Of a stretch of 64,000 bases of DNA, positions 22,960-34,339 are shown in pieces. A program made the translations under genes and the position numbers. This stretch comes from Kuschelorhynchus macadamiae (taxonomy: Eukaryota > Arthropoda > Insecta > Coleoptera > Curculionidae). The DNA lies in assembly GCA_030620095.1 (NCBI GenBank), contig JAUTXW010004693.1, positions 1-64,000 on the forward strand, in the 5' to 3' direction. Within the stretch, counting starts at the first letter, position 1, and every line of letters begins with the position of its first letter. The notes under the pieces are model-generated. The model did not search any database and was not told the origin of the DNA. It was given only the letters and a program-made list of their open reading frames with translations.

Positions 22960-23900
22960 TAGGTCTTCAGACAGAATATGAAATTATCGGATCCTAAATA
23001 TGGAGAAAAATCTATTAAAAAAGCAAAATAAGCTTTACAGATGAACAACTACCCTGAAAAAATCATTAACAACATTTATAAATTTTACAATGAAAACCAC
23101 CCATCTAAAGAAAATATAAACCATAATAAAAAACACCAACTACATGTCTCTACCATATATTCCTAAAATATCGGAATGTTTGCAAAATGTATTCAAAAAA
23201 CACATTACAGTCAGTCACAATGGCCATAACCTTTTAAAGAGCAACTTTAGCAAACTCAAATCAAAAACTCCAAAAGAAAAAAGAACACATATAGACCACT
23301 CAGTACTTAAAAAAACAGAATACGAGGACACAAATATGACAAAAAGAACACGACTGCGTTAACAAGACATTTTAGTGAAAACCAACATTCATTCGATTTC
23401 GGTAAACCTAACATTTTAAAAGCCGAAAATCATCAAAAAGCCAGAGAATTTTATGAAATGATAGTAATACAAAAAAAAAATAAAAGCTCCATCAATGCAA
23501 AAACCGATACAAAACAACTCAGTAAAATATACCATAATGTTATTAAGTAAGAAACAAATTTAAACAAAAGCAACAATGAAAAAACCGCTTTAGACCCCTT
23601 AATAAATAAAAATTTCATCTCTCGTGATACCATAGAAAAATATATATTTTAGTATTCGTTCTCCTGTTTCGTGAAAGTCTTATTTATGTCTAAAATATAT
23701 GTATAATTTTAAAAATGTGCTGTTTTATTTTACTATGCTCTTCGAATTTTAGTTTTAAGAGGTAAGATTTACTGTTGCTTTCTAAGTGTACCAACTTTTA
23801 ATTCTTAAAATTTCTTTATAGAAGAACTTCATTTTAAGTATTCTGATGAAGATCACTTGGTTGATCGAAACGTCAATATTTTGTAACATGTGACTTTGAT
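22960..23900 (+). mobile_element. Penelope-like element, 3' portion
   Basis: Contains the 3' coding part of a Penelope-like element (22990-23640) and its tail (23843-23900). The tail has a hammerhead-like core: CTGATGA at 23843-23849, one A, GATCA, a six-base loop, TGATC, GAAA (23867-23870), then CGTC. The five-base-pair stem II is perfect. The 5' part is missing. The element is distinct from the copy at 40645-41560. Confidence 0.75.
22990..23640 (+). pseudogene. Penelope-like reverse transcriptase/GIY-YIG C-terminus, broken
   Basis: Reads MNNYPEKIINNIYKFYNENH, then SLPYIPKISECLQNVFKKH and NFSKLKSKTPKEKRTHI, the linker between the reverse transcriptase and the endonuclease. The GIY-YIG centre is deleted: the frame jumps to KYDKKNTTALTRHFSENQHS and ILKAENHQKAREFYEM, SSINAKTDTKQLSKIYHNV. 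The endonuclease that would nick target DNA is therefore inactive. No stop-free frame spans the region. Confidence 0.78.
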
Positions 23901-24008
23901 AAGAAATGTGTTAATTTTCTTTTAGAAGGACCCTAACCCAAGAAAATAAAAAAGTATTTGTATATAAGAACGTCCAAGAAAAAACAAGATTTACATATAT
24001 ATATATAT

Positions 24009-24310
24009 ACAGTGTGGGCCATTTTGGGAATGCATGTATTGGGATCAGGGAAACTATAAGAGATACAAAAATGATTAAATGAGCAAAGTTTTACAGAATT
24101 TTATTGGTAATTTAAAAACGTCAGCGACGTGCTTTTAACTTTTTCGGTTTTCGAGATATTTTGAAAAAAATAAAAAGTGGCATTTTCTGTAAAGCCCTGT
24201 AACTTCTTTATTTGTATTTTGTTTATTGCATTAGATTTTAATTACCCATGCCCATTTAATCATTTTTGTATCTCTTCCGAGATCCCAATACATGCATCAC
24301 CAATCACTTA
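24009..24310. mobile_element. Short inverted-repeat element (MITE)
   Basis: The left arm (gaatgcatgtattgggatca, gagatacaaaaatgattaaa) is matched by the inverse of the right arm (gatgcatgtattgggatctc, gagatacaaaaatgattaaa). About 280-300 bp, no coding sequence. The left outer end tacagtgtgggcc suggests a Tc1/mariner-derived MITE. The right outer end is degenerate. Confidence 0.75.
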
Positions 24311-25263
24311 ATTAAAGTCACAAAACATTTTTTCGACTTTTGAATTTGAAACTAACATAAAATCGAAGTTAATGAACTGAGTTTGATAAATAGAAATACC
24401 AGCGATATGTTTCGGGTTCGTGATTCGAAAAAATTTCAATATTTAGTTGTTATCAAAAGGATTCGAATTCGTGATTCATTTTTAAGAAGATTCGTCCCAG
24501 CTCTGTTTACTGTTGAACATTTTCAAGTTGGTGTTAATTGGATGCCAAAGGTGGCAATTACATTCGCACCATTTTTGCTTTTCAATTTTGAGACGTGACC
24601 GGTTTCAAATTCGACTTGGCCATGACTTAGCATTGCCACTTTTGCTCAAAAGGGGGCCATTACGACACCACTTGTATCGAAAAAACGCCTTTAGAAAAAA
24701 TAATATACCATATTCACTAGAAATTATTTTATCGGTAATTTCAGTATTAAAGATCCGCACAAAAACTTCAGGTCAGTAAATACAACAAATAGGAAGTATG
24801 TAATTACAAATTAATGAGGATTTAGTCGTATACGAATATGTTTCACAACCAAACAAATATTGTAATAAATAATAGACATTCTTGTGCTAATTTTAGGGAT
24901 TCGGCGCCACTGCTCTTATTTACTTTTACTTTGGTTACTGTATCACTTGACACATAACGTTTTGTTTTTTATTTCCGTAACCTTGCAACTATAATGTGCG
25001 CGACGTATTTCTGGTTTTGTGTTTTTTTTGAGACTTTCCATGCCTTCATTGTACAAAGCTTAAACGCTAGTTCATTTTGACAATTCTTTGCACATTTATT
25101 CTTTTGTTAGTGCCTACTCCACACTTATATTGTACTACATGAGCCGATTAATAACAAGTAATTTTTGTCCGTACAAAATAAAAAACTATCAGAGATATTC
25201 GATAAAGATACACACAGAAGTTTCTTCGATTGAATTATATTTTCATTTTTTAAAATTTTTGTA
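24311..25263. other. No gene recognised
   Basis: Short frames (for example 24383-24598 and 24513-24779) show no known motif. Base composition is like the surrounding intergenic sequence. Confidence 0.3.
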
Positions 25264-25585
25264 TATACAGGGTGTGTCATTTTGCCTCTAGTATAAACTT
25301 TTTTATTTCAAATGCGAGACCCTACATATTGATATGGATTTGAATAGGTCTCTCAAAGATCAATTCAATGATGTATAATAGTATGGGTCTGTGACGCAAC
25401 TTTTCAGATTCATTGGCGACTATCTTCAATTTTTGATATATCTCTGGTATTTATAGAATTTCTTTGTGCAGAAAAAAACATAAATGTATGCACTATTTAA
25501 CCTGCAGTAACAATATTTTTTATCTTACAGTGTTGTCGTGTTTTGCACTCCATCAGTTTTCTCAATGTTTTAAAATGCAACCCCT
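25264..25585. mobile_element. Possible non-autonomous Tc1/mariner-like element
   Basis: The left end tatacagggtgtgtcatttt and the inverse of the right end (tatacaaggggttgcatttt) are similar and start at TATACA, as in Tc1/mariner MITEs. The inner arms diverge quickly and there is no coding sequence, so the call is weak. Confidence 0.4.
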
Positions 25586-25878
25586 TGTATATTATATCGA
25601 AACCAAATAGAGCATTGAAAGACGATTTCAACGATATTTCGGACTTATTGGGAATTATCTTCAGGATCAACTATAATATTGAAGAATTATTAATAATTGC
25701 TGGCGACAAGAGATTCAATATAGAGAAAAATATTTTTGCAATGATTATTATTCAACGCTAACAAACAACATTTGATGATATTAACTCGTATTTTTCTTCA
25801 GTTCCTAATAAGCAGAAAGACAATGTAACCCCAATATTGAAACACAAACGATTGAATTCAAACCATTCTTTAACCATA

Positions 25879-26460
25879 CACAGGTCAGATCCAATAGAAT
25901 TCATTATCGTCATCATCATCATAAGGTTTCACATAATGCTCGTATCATCTGCAAATATAGTGAACCTTCCAGAAATATTGATACTAGTAAGATCATTAAT
26001 GTAAATAAGAAAAAGAAGTGGTCCCAGAATGGACCCTTGCGGTGCTCCCCAGTTGTTTAAAGCTTTTCTTGACGTTCGATTTGGGACACAAACTTGTTGA
26101 GGCCTACTGGAAAGATAGGACTGGAACCAGTTGTATATTTTACCCCTGAAGCCGTACCGTTCAACTTTACGCACAAAATTCCCTGGTCAACACAATTAAA
26201 CGCTTTGGAAAAATCGCAAAAAACTGTCGCTATAGCCTCATTTTGGTTTAGTTTTGTGTACACAGTCTCCAAAGGATTAAAAATTGCGTCGCCAGTGTTG
26301 CATGAGATCCGAAATCCGAAATGATTGTTATTTCGCATGACATGACTGTTAATTTTCTCTTTACAATCCTCTCAATGCCCTTAGAGACAGTTGACCAAAG
26401 GAAAATGGGTCGAAAATTGCTTGGATCATTGGTATCACTGCCCTTGTAAAGTGGGAACAC
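25879..26460 (-). pseudogene. Non-LTR reverse transcriptase fragment, copy 1
   Basis: The minus strand carries PLYKGSDTNDPSNFRPI, STVSKGIERIVKRKL, FGFRISCNTGDAIF, ATVFCDFSKAFNCVDQGIL, then RYGFRGKIYNWFQSYLSSRP, WGAPQGSILGPLLFLIYIND and the catalytic FADDTSI. These are reverse-transcriptase fingers and palm in the right order with frameshifts. It stops just past FADDT. The same segment is repeated immediately to the right (26461-27215). APE-type non-LTR elements of the CR1/jockey group fit best. Confidence 0.85.
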
Positions 26461-27215
26461 TCAGGTCAGATCCAATAGAAGTCATCATCGAGCCTATGTC
26501 CACACAATGCTCGTATCATCTACAAAAATAGTGAACCTTCTAGAAATATTCCTGCCAATAAGATCATTAATGTAAATAAGAAAAAGGAGTGGTCTCAAAA
26601 TGGACCCTTGCGGTACTCCCCATCTATTTAAAGCTTTCATCGATGTTCTATTTTCAACAAACTTGTTGAGACCTACTGGAAAGATAGGACTGGAACCAGT
26701 TGTATATTTTACCCCTGAAGCCGTAGCGTTAAAGTTTACGTATCAAAATTCCCTGGTCAACACAATCAAACGCATTGGAAATATCGCAAAAAACTCTCGC
26801 TACAGCCTCATTTTGGTTTAGTTTTGGGTACACAGTCTTCAAAAGATTAAAAATTGCGTCGCCAGTGTTGCATGAGATCCGAAATCCGAATTGACTGTTA
26901 TTTAAAATGTTATTCTACATGAAATGATCTAATAATATCCTGTTTACAATCATCTCAATGACCTTAGATAAGGTTGACAAAAGGGAAATGGGTCGAAAAT
27001 TGCTTGGATCATTAGTATCACCGCCCTTCCGCCCTTGTAAAGTGGGATCACCAATACATTGTTTAGACAGTCTGGAAAATATCCTCTCCGAAAATTATTG
27101 TTTAGGAATTGAGAAAGCATTGAAAAGCAGGATTTGGAAGATTTTAAATTAAACTTATTGATTTGTTGTCTAAACCAGCTTCATTTTTATTTTTTAGATT
27201 TATCTCAGAAATTAT
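26461..27215 (-). pseudogene. Non-LTR reverse transcriptase fragment, copy 2
   Basis: Diverged tandem copy of 25879-26460, starting at the same aggtcagatccaatagaa boundary. It extends further upstream (GYFPDCLNNVLVIPLYKGG and ELNDIISEINLKNKNEAGLD, the linker before the reverse transcriptase). The palm motif has decayed (VFCDISNAFDCVDQGIL) and stops interrupt SYLSSRSQQVC. The shared boundary suggests tandem duplication or repeated insertion of 3'-truncated copies. Confidence 0.8.
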
Positions 27216-27280
27216 ATCATTCAATTCAAGCATGTTTGTATCAGAAAGAACTAAACTCTGATGGACAAATTTATGTAGTC

Positions 27281-29238
27281 CGGCTATGTCAAACTCACAG
27301 TCACTTGTGGGCCAAAAGCATGAAGACCATCGACTAGGTGGGCCGCAAAACCTTATCTTAAAGAAGACAAACTACTGAAAATCTTGAGAAAAAGTACTAT
27401 TATAGGACAAGTCTCTTTACTAAATTTCCAATAAAAAGGACATTAAAAACTACAAACATTAAATTCTTTTGCCAGATATTTGACATATTTTGCCTTTAAT
27501 TAAGTTGTCTATTTGTGGCGCGAATTTATGTATGAATGTACGAACACTATCAAATTTTTGTTTTAAATGGGTCTGACACTGAATCTCAATTACTTCCATT
27601 TGCAAGTGAGGGGGAGCTTTATCAATATCGATAGTGAAAAGACCAGTAAATAGAGAAAAACGGTTTTCTTGGGACTTAAAATCCTGAAAACGCTTCTCAA
27701 ATTCTACCAAAAGGCTTCTCATTTGAATATATTTTGTATGATATTGGGACACTTGTGCTTTCTTGATATGCCTTACCATTTCCCACATCATCATACATAT
27801 CTGTAATAACTTGACGTGGTCCTTGCAATTTCGTATTTAAGTCCGACAAGTGTTTTGTGATATCTACCATAAATGAAAGATCTTGTAAAAAAGGTACACC
27901 GCATAATAAGCTGACATCTTCGCCTTTTGTTTCCATGAAAACGCGTATTTCTTCTTTGACTTTCCAAAACCGGTCGAGTACCATAGAACACGAAAGCCAT
28001 CGCACCTCTGCATAATATAGTAAACCAGTGTACTTACTTTCTAAATTACGTAAAAATGCAGAAAACTGTCGCTGATTAAGGCCTCGTGACCTTATGAAGT
28101 TTATAATTTTTTTCACTGACTTTAAAACACTTTCCAACTTCTGAGCAGAAGACTTCTTGGTGGATTATACAATGAATTTGATGAAAATCTGGTTTGTCAC
28201 TGCCCGTTTCTCTGATCTTTGCCTGTCATATTTTAACGAAGCCATTTTTTACTCCAGTCATTGAAGGAGCTCCGTCTGTTGTAACGGAACACAGTTTTGA
28301 CAAATCTAAATTGTACTTTTGCAGAAGTCCATAAACAGCATTTAAAATATCCTTCCCAGTTGTTGTATCATGCAATGATACTAATTCCAGTAATTCTTCA
28401 TACACATTGATATCGACAGTATTCCGGGACAAGGATATATTTTGAAATGCCTTCACGCTCCCGGCACTTACAATTTCCGCGGCCTTTACAAGGCACTCTT
28501 TTATAAATTCACCTTCAACAAATGGTTTTGAGTGTTTCGCGATCAACTCCGACAGTACGTAGCTCGCTTGAAGGACAGATTAATTTTCTTGCTTTGGACA
28601 TGTAAACGTAAGAGGCTGATCTTTCAACCGTGATTTTAACTTATTTAACTTTTCGTTTCTGACCATGCCTGTATACTTGTCAAACATAGTTTTATGAATA
28701 TCATAGTTTTATATTATATAATTTTGGGACACCGACTGTACTATTACAAATCAAACAAATAATTTTTTCTTTCACTTCACAGCAAAAAAACTCTAATTCC
28801 CACTTTTCTTGAAAGATACGATGCTCATCTACAAGTTTCCTCTTACCCCACTTGGTTTTGAAAGAGACATGTTAAAAATTGTATTTGAAATAAATTATAG
28901 TAAGTGCTGTTAAGTGTTGTAACAATAAGTGCGCAACTCAACTCGAAACTTTATCGCAACTGACTAAACACTGAACTGCTGAACTCAATCGAACACGGCT
29001 TATATATGGATTGTGATTTCTCGAGTTCTCTGCAGAATGTTCAGATAGCGTCATCTGTGTTTTTGCGCGTTAGAATTTCATGGAACAAGTCAGACAACGT
29101 TTGGCTTTAGGTTTTAGGTTAAGTATGTGTAGTTCATCCTCCTAAACATAGATGGCACTATGTACAATTGTACATTTTATTATACCAATCGTTGTTGAGC
29201 GCTTTCAAAAACGGTTTTCAACATGTTTGACATGGCTG
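27281..29238 (-). mobile_element. hAT transposon (ZBED/GTF2IRD2-like), decayed
   Basis: The left end (cggctatgtcaaactcac) and the inverse of the right end (cagccatgtcaaacatg) match over the gtcaaac-type hAT terminus. The flanks share tgtagtc but do not form a clean 8-bp duplication, so ends are approximate. It encloses one broken transposase gene on the minus strand. Confidence 0.72.
27459..28871 (-). pseudogene. hAT transposase pseudogene, GTF2IRD2/ZBED-like
   Basis: The 5' end near 28871 reads MSLSKPSGV, then, shifted, KLVDEHRIFQEKWELEFF and CCEVKEKIICLICNSTVGV with YDIHK, a BED/CCHC-type DNA-binding finger. Further down are LKSRLKDQPLTF, KPFVEGEFIKECLVKAAEIV, SLSRNTVDINVYEELLELVS and LCSVTTDGAPSMTGVKNGF (the second-Asp region of hAT). 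After a break come SRGLNQRQFSAFLRNLESKY, LLYYAEVRWLSCSMVLDRFW, FLQDLSFMVDITKHLSDLN and FTGLFTIDIDKAPPHLQMEV. The order matches GTF2IRD2-like hAT proteins. The dimerisation C-terminus is missing and four frames are needed, so it is dead. Confidence 0.88.
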
Positions 29239-29493
29239 AATTGTAGTCTATAGGATCTTTTTCTTTTTCAATCTTTTGTTAATTTCTCAGCTATTGTGCA
29301 GTAATATTTATTGAATTGGTTAGATGATATTATAATATGTGTAGCTCGTTAACTATTTTCCAGCATTCCCTTGTCTTATTTTTTGCATTATTAATTATTT
29401 TGTCATAATAAAGAGACTTAGCTTTTTTGAGAACCAATCTGCAAGTACTTCTACATATATTTGCTAAAGCAATTAAAAAATAATAGATGCACA

Positions 29494-29633
29494 GCCGGTT
29501 GCACAAAACTTAATTGCAGTTTAAAATATTTAACCAAACTTTCGGATTTGACAAGTTGCTGATAGAAATCTAGGAACTCGCTGTCACATTTGACATTCGG
29601 TTAAACATTTTAATTGAGCTTTCTGCAACCGGC
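29494..29633. mobile_element. MITE with GCCGGTTGCA ends
   Basis: The 140-bp element begins gccggttgcacaaaacttaa and ends with the near inverse (reverse complement gccggttgcagaaagctcaa). The inner arms share aaatNtttaacc. Such gccggttgca MITEs are common in insects. No coding sequence and no sure target duplication. Confidence 0.8.
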
Positions 29634-30389
29634 CAATACTGTATATTTTCAAATAAGTGCAACGACCAGATGTTTTGATACCTTTAGTAATATTACGTTC
29701 AACTTACGAAGCAAGTCTTCGCCAAAATTTATTTACCGACAGTTTTTATAAAAATAATCCGTTCTTTTCATATGGTACAACCATATAACCACGTTTTGTT
29801 CTTTAAAACATATTATTCATATTACGTCATTGGAAACAACATGGTTTGCTTTTAATAATTGTTGCCAGAGTTATTTCCTCAACTTGTTTATTACAAGGAT
29901 GTTGTTTATAATGAGTTATGGTTGTTAAATTTTAGTAGGTAATTTTATTTAATTTCAAGTACTTACAGTACTGATTATATACCTTTCATATAATTATGGT
30001 TGACATAAAAACTGGCTCCCAAATGAAGCCGACAATTTTAGAATACTGCGAATTCAGTTAAATTTGGATCTGTTGCTATACCTGGTGTTTACAAATTCGA
30101 TGGGATAGCCTGCATTGGCATCTGAAAAACCGTAAGAGATATAAAGTTGGTTAAATTAGGGCAAAGTTAATGTCGAATAATATGCCATAGACAGAGTTGG
30201 AAAATTCCGCCTACTTCCGAAGATATCCGTAAAAAAAACGTCATTTTTCTTTTTATTTTGTTCAGGCTGCATTTGAAGATGTAATACAAAATAAATTTTA
30301 CGTCCTTATAGTCATTTTTCGGTTTCTACAAGATAGTGCACCAAGATTTAATATCGTTTGAATAATTCGTTTTTTAATAATAATTTTTT
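29634..30389. other. No gene recognised
   Basis: AT-rich sequence. The stretch 30004-30300 resembles the inverted-repeat sequence of Tc1/mariner elements in style, but I could not find its partner. Confidence 0.3.
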
Positions 30390-30524
30390 TTTAACATTTC
30401 ACTACGACGCCGCCCGACGCCATTTTGTTCGGCTGGATTTTGCACCAAAATATTATCAGGTCATCCCCATATGACCCTTAATTTTTAACCAAAATTTGAA
30501 GTCAATCGTGTAAGTAGTTTTTCA
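30390..30524 (-). repeat. ATGGCGG-type dispersed repeat, one subunit
   Basis: In reverse complement it reads cgattgacttcaaattttgg, aagggtcatatggggatgac, aatattttggtgcaaaatcc, aacaaaatggcg and gtagtgaaatgtt, the standard subunit of the family at 6852-7985. It is cut at 30524 by the next element. Confidence 0.8.
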
Positions 30525-31505
30525 GCTTTTTTCATCCCCGAAGCTTTAACCCCCTAGCTGAGGGGAGAACAACCCCCGAAATTTGAATAGGGGAGAGGGG
30601 TCATGCCATACCTCTTTTTAAAGATCTCATCGAGTTCTTTGTGACCCTATAATTTCGCCCTATTGTTTTTAACCACAACGAAATGACAGCTAAAATTTGT
30701 TAGAAATTTGTAGGTGTGGATATAAATTACACCTCGTTTTTTTTGCGTTTTTGTAAAAAAAATCGAATAACTCTCGGAACCGTCGATTTCTGATTCAAGG
30801 GGAAAAAGTTGTCTGCTTTTTTTATTAGCGTAATTTCACGTGAAGTGCAACTTCCTGATTTTGAATAAGGGTGAGGGGAGAATGAAGAAGACCTTCATAC
30901 GATCATTTTTCAAAAGATGGCGCAGCACGTCATTTCGTACAACCTATGCGACAATTTTTAGATTTTTCTTCAAAACTGGATTGGAAGAAGGGGACATATT
31001 GAGTGCCCACCCAGGTCACCTGATCTGAATCCAATGGACTATTTTCTATGGAGTCATCTAAAATCTAAGATTTATGCTACCAAGCCCGAATCACTCACAA
31101 TGTTTTAAACACGATTTATTTGACTGCATGTAAGTGAATGGTGGTCATTGCCTCTTTCACTATTTTACCTTTCATTTCGTTATCGATGAAAATGTTTAAG
31201 CCAAATTTTAGGGACACATAGTATTCGATGAGATCTTCAAAATGAGGTATCGCAACACCCCTTACTCTTATTCAAAATCAGGGGGTTGTGCTTCCCCCCG
31301 TTAGGGGTTTGAAGTTATGAGAGTTCTTCGATTTTTTTTTTCATAAAAAGATATAGTCTATAGTCTTGTATATAAAAAAATAAATATAAAATCTCTAACA
31401 AATTTTAACAACCTGTCATTTCGTTGTGGTTGAAAATAAAAAGATGTATGGCATGATCCCTCTCCACTCAGCTAGGGGGTTAAAGCTACAGGGTTGAAAA
31501 ATTTT
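30525..31505 (+). mobile_element. Tc1/mariner-superfamily remnant with long inverted arms
   Basis: The left arm contains gctttaaccccctagctgag and accacaacgaaatgacag; the right arm contains both inverted (31395-31490). A second inner pair, ctgattttgaataagggtga (30853) against the inverse of 31260-31285, shows the arms are several hundred bp long. A transposase fragment lies in the middle. Outer ends are estimated. Confidence 0.65.
30916..31108 (+). pseudogene. DD41D-like transposase fragment
   Basis: Reads DGAARHFVQPMRQFLDFSS, then with a one-base slip NWIGRRGHIECPPRSPDLNP and MDYFLWSHLKSKIYATKPES, to a stop at 31106. It holds the second and third catalytic aspartates about 41 residues apart. 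The N-terminal two thirds of the protein are missing. Confidence 0.8.
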
Positions 31506-32775
31506 GTATATATAAACTACCGTTTTTGCTACATTTTTATATTAGGTTTCTCTAGCCCAAAGTCACTATTCTCTTGAATTGTTTATGTCAGTACAATGTT
31601 AAATGACTCTGACATCCGGAATGGTGCTATTTCATTAACCACTTCCAAAACCTAAACTGCGGATTTGATTTAAACTTAATATAAATCCCAGTTGTGCTGA
31701 GAAAATAGAAAATAAATCTTGACTTTTGTCACCATCTCTGTTATTTAACTATTTTAGCTAAGCTAACTTGCCAGTTTAATATAAGTATTGTTTTTAAAGT
31801 GGCTATAAAAGAGTGGTGTAATAGACCTAATATTTATTTTGACAAATATATTTACACGCAAAATATTTTAACTAAACGGTTTGTAATTTTAGATAAAGAT
31901 GGACATTTTCAATATATTTAATAATCATTTGTCATTTACCAACATTAATATCAAAAATCAATAAAACGTTTAAAAGCCACTAGAACCGAGAAGCTCCCGA
32001 ATACCAGAATAATATATTTCTCGACTAAATGGCGAATGTAGACATATATTGCTATGCTATCGTTAATACCGGTTTGTTAATTGAAGAAAGAAGGTTCCTT
32101 TAACTCCATGTTTTTGAATTTTATTCACTATAGATGTCTCTAGAGACTGGTTTAACTTTACTCGAATTTTTTTTAAAGCAAAAATTGGTTCCTATTAATA
32201 GGGCTGTGGAATGAATGTAGGGTAATATTGTAATACAAAGATATTTTTACTTTTTATTATTCCAGTCTGTATCGTATTGTCAATTGTAATTAGATTGAAA
32301 ACAACAAACGCTCAAACAACCTGTCGAAATTGGTAAACAAAATTAAGTTCGAGAATAGAAAACTATTGAAAATAGCTGGCGTTTTGTTAATTCCCTGTAT
32401 TCTCTTAAACCTAGTACGTATTTATCGAAATAAAGAAATCTATTTCTATTTGAATTCTATTAATTATGTTCTCTGCATATATTTAGCATAATTACACGTT
32501 ATACAGTCAAGTATGTATTTTTCATTATGTAGTTGATGATGAGGTCCAAGGTTAAGAACACATTGACAGTATGCATATTTTTTAAGGTTGTCTGTATAAT
32601 AAACTTATGCTTTCCGTTAGTGTAGTATGGTGAAAAATGATTAAATCAGTAAAAGTGTATTAACCGCTGAATGGACACATTGGGCCTTAAAATATTTGAA
32701 ACGATTTGACTATGTAAACTTTTACTTGCCCACTCTTCGTTTTCTTTTCATAAATTTTTCATTAAAAATGTTTGA
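31506..32775. other. No gene recognised
   Basis: AT-rich sequence with no sizeable open frame and no repeat that I can place. Confidence 0.3.
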
Positions 32776-32813
32776 GAGTCCCTAATTTGCTGACCAATAA
32801 GATATCGGTAATA

Positions 32814-33150
32814 TTTTGCTGACACTTAATAGGGGTGATAATTCTGAGGCTACTTAACACTTATTTAACTTTTTGTAATTTTTTTTTACAGCCTCCTTTG
32901 CTTTCCAGGACTTACAATCACTTTCAGTGTGGTCAGAACCTGCTGATCCGTTAGAAATTTTGCTGTCCCTTAATAGGGGTGATAGTTCTGATGCTACATA
33001 ACATTATTTAATTTTTTGAAATCTTTTTACAGCCTCGCTTACTTTCCAGGACTTATATTCACTTTCAATGTGGTCAAAACCTGCTGACCCGCTAGGAATT
33101 TTGCTGACCTTTAATAGGGGTGACAGTTCGGATGCTATTTGACATCAATA
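32814..33150 (+). repeat. Tandem ~143-bp repeats, left arm
   Basis: Units start with ttttgct at 32814, 32957 and 33099, giving a period of 142-143 bp; the third is partial. They are inverse to those at 37740-38184. Confidence 0.85.
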
Positions 33151-34339
33151 CTACAATAATATGTTCTGATAATGCCGACTTCGCCCTCTTGGATAGAAAC
33201 ATTCTGCTTGGGGTCAATACTTTTTTCTACCTCCTGTGTGCGCCCCAAAAGTTTTGTCTGCTATGGGTGGACTAAAAAACTCAAATGCTAGTGGTTCTGA
33301 TAGCAGGTCTATGCTTAAGACTTGTAAACTGTACCTCTCTGATGTATCAACTTTTTTGATTAACTTATCATTTGAGGAGGCTGTTTTTCCCAGTAAACTG
33401 AAAATAGCATCTTTTATTCCTGTTTTTAAAAAGGGCGATACAAATAATTATGACAACAATCGTGCAATAACTACTAAGTAGTATATCAAAAGTTTTTGAG
33501 ATGTGTCTAGAAGATAAATTAACAACAACCATCAAAGAGAGCAGAAAGTGCCCTATCATACTTTCAAAACAAAATTGTTGATGCTGTTGACAGTCGGAGG
33601 TTTGTGATCGGTTTATTTATGGATTTTTCACGTGTTTTTGGTTTGGTGGATCATCGATATTTACTAGAAAAGCTCTAACGCTATGGGATTCGTGATAAGG
33701 TGTCAAAATCTTCTTACCTCATATCCTACCAATCGGACTCATAATATAGGAGTATGTCACTATTAATAACAACAAGAGCAGCTGTCGCTCGATAATACAA
33801 GGCGTTCCTCAGGGATCCATGTTGGGCCCCTTATTTTTTATAATATTTTCTAACGATCTTATGCTATACCTTCAAAAAGCAGCAACTGATTTACAACTAT
33901 ATATTAACCTGGTCTCAAAAAAATCAAACTTAATTCTAAATCAAAATAAGACACAATTTATAATTTTTTCCTCTTGTAGACGGCAAGTTGATGAAGGTTT
34001 TGCCTTGTTTTATGGTGCACCAAATTAAATGAGCCTCTCAGACAGTGTTAGATTGTTAGGCCAAAACTTTGACAGCACACTTCAGTGACATGCCCATATT
34101 GAAGACCTTTGTGGTAGGTGGTGCAGTTCCTGCTATGCCTTAAGATTTCCAAAAAATCATTGCAGCCAAAAGATTTTACTGACTTTATACTATGCCAATT
34201 TTCAATCACATTTGCGCTATGGCATCTTAAATTGGGGCACTAGTACACATATTAAACGTGTATTTACTGTTACAAAAGTACGCAATACGAATAATCTGTG
34301 GTCTCTCAAACAGAGAGTTATGTATTGACTATTTTACTA

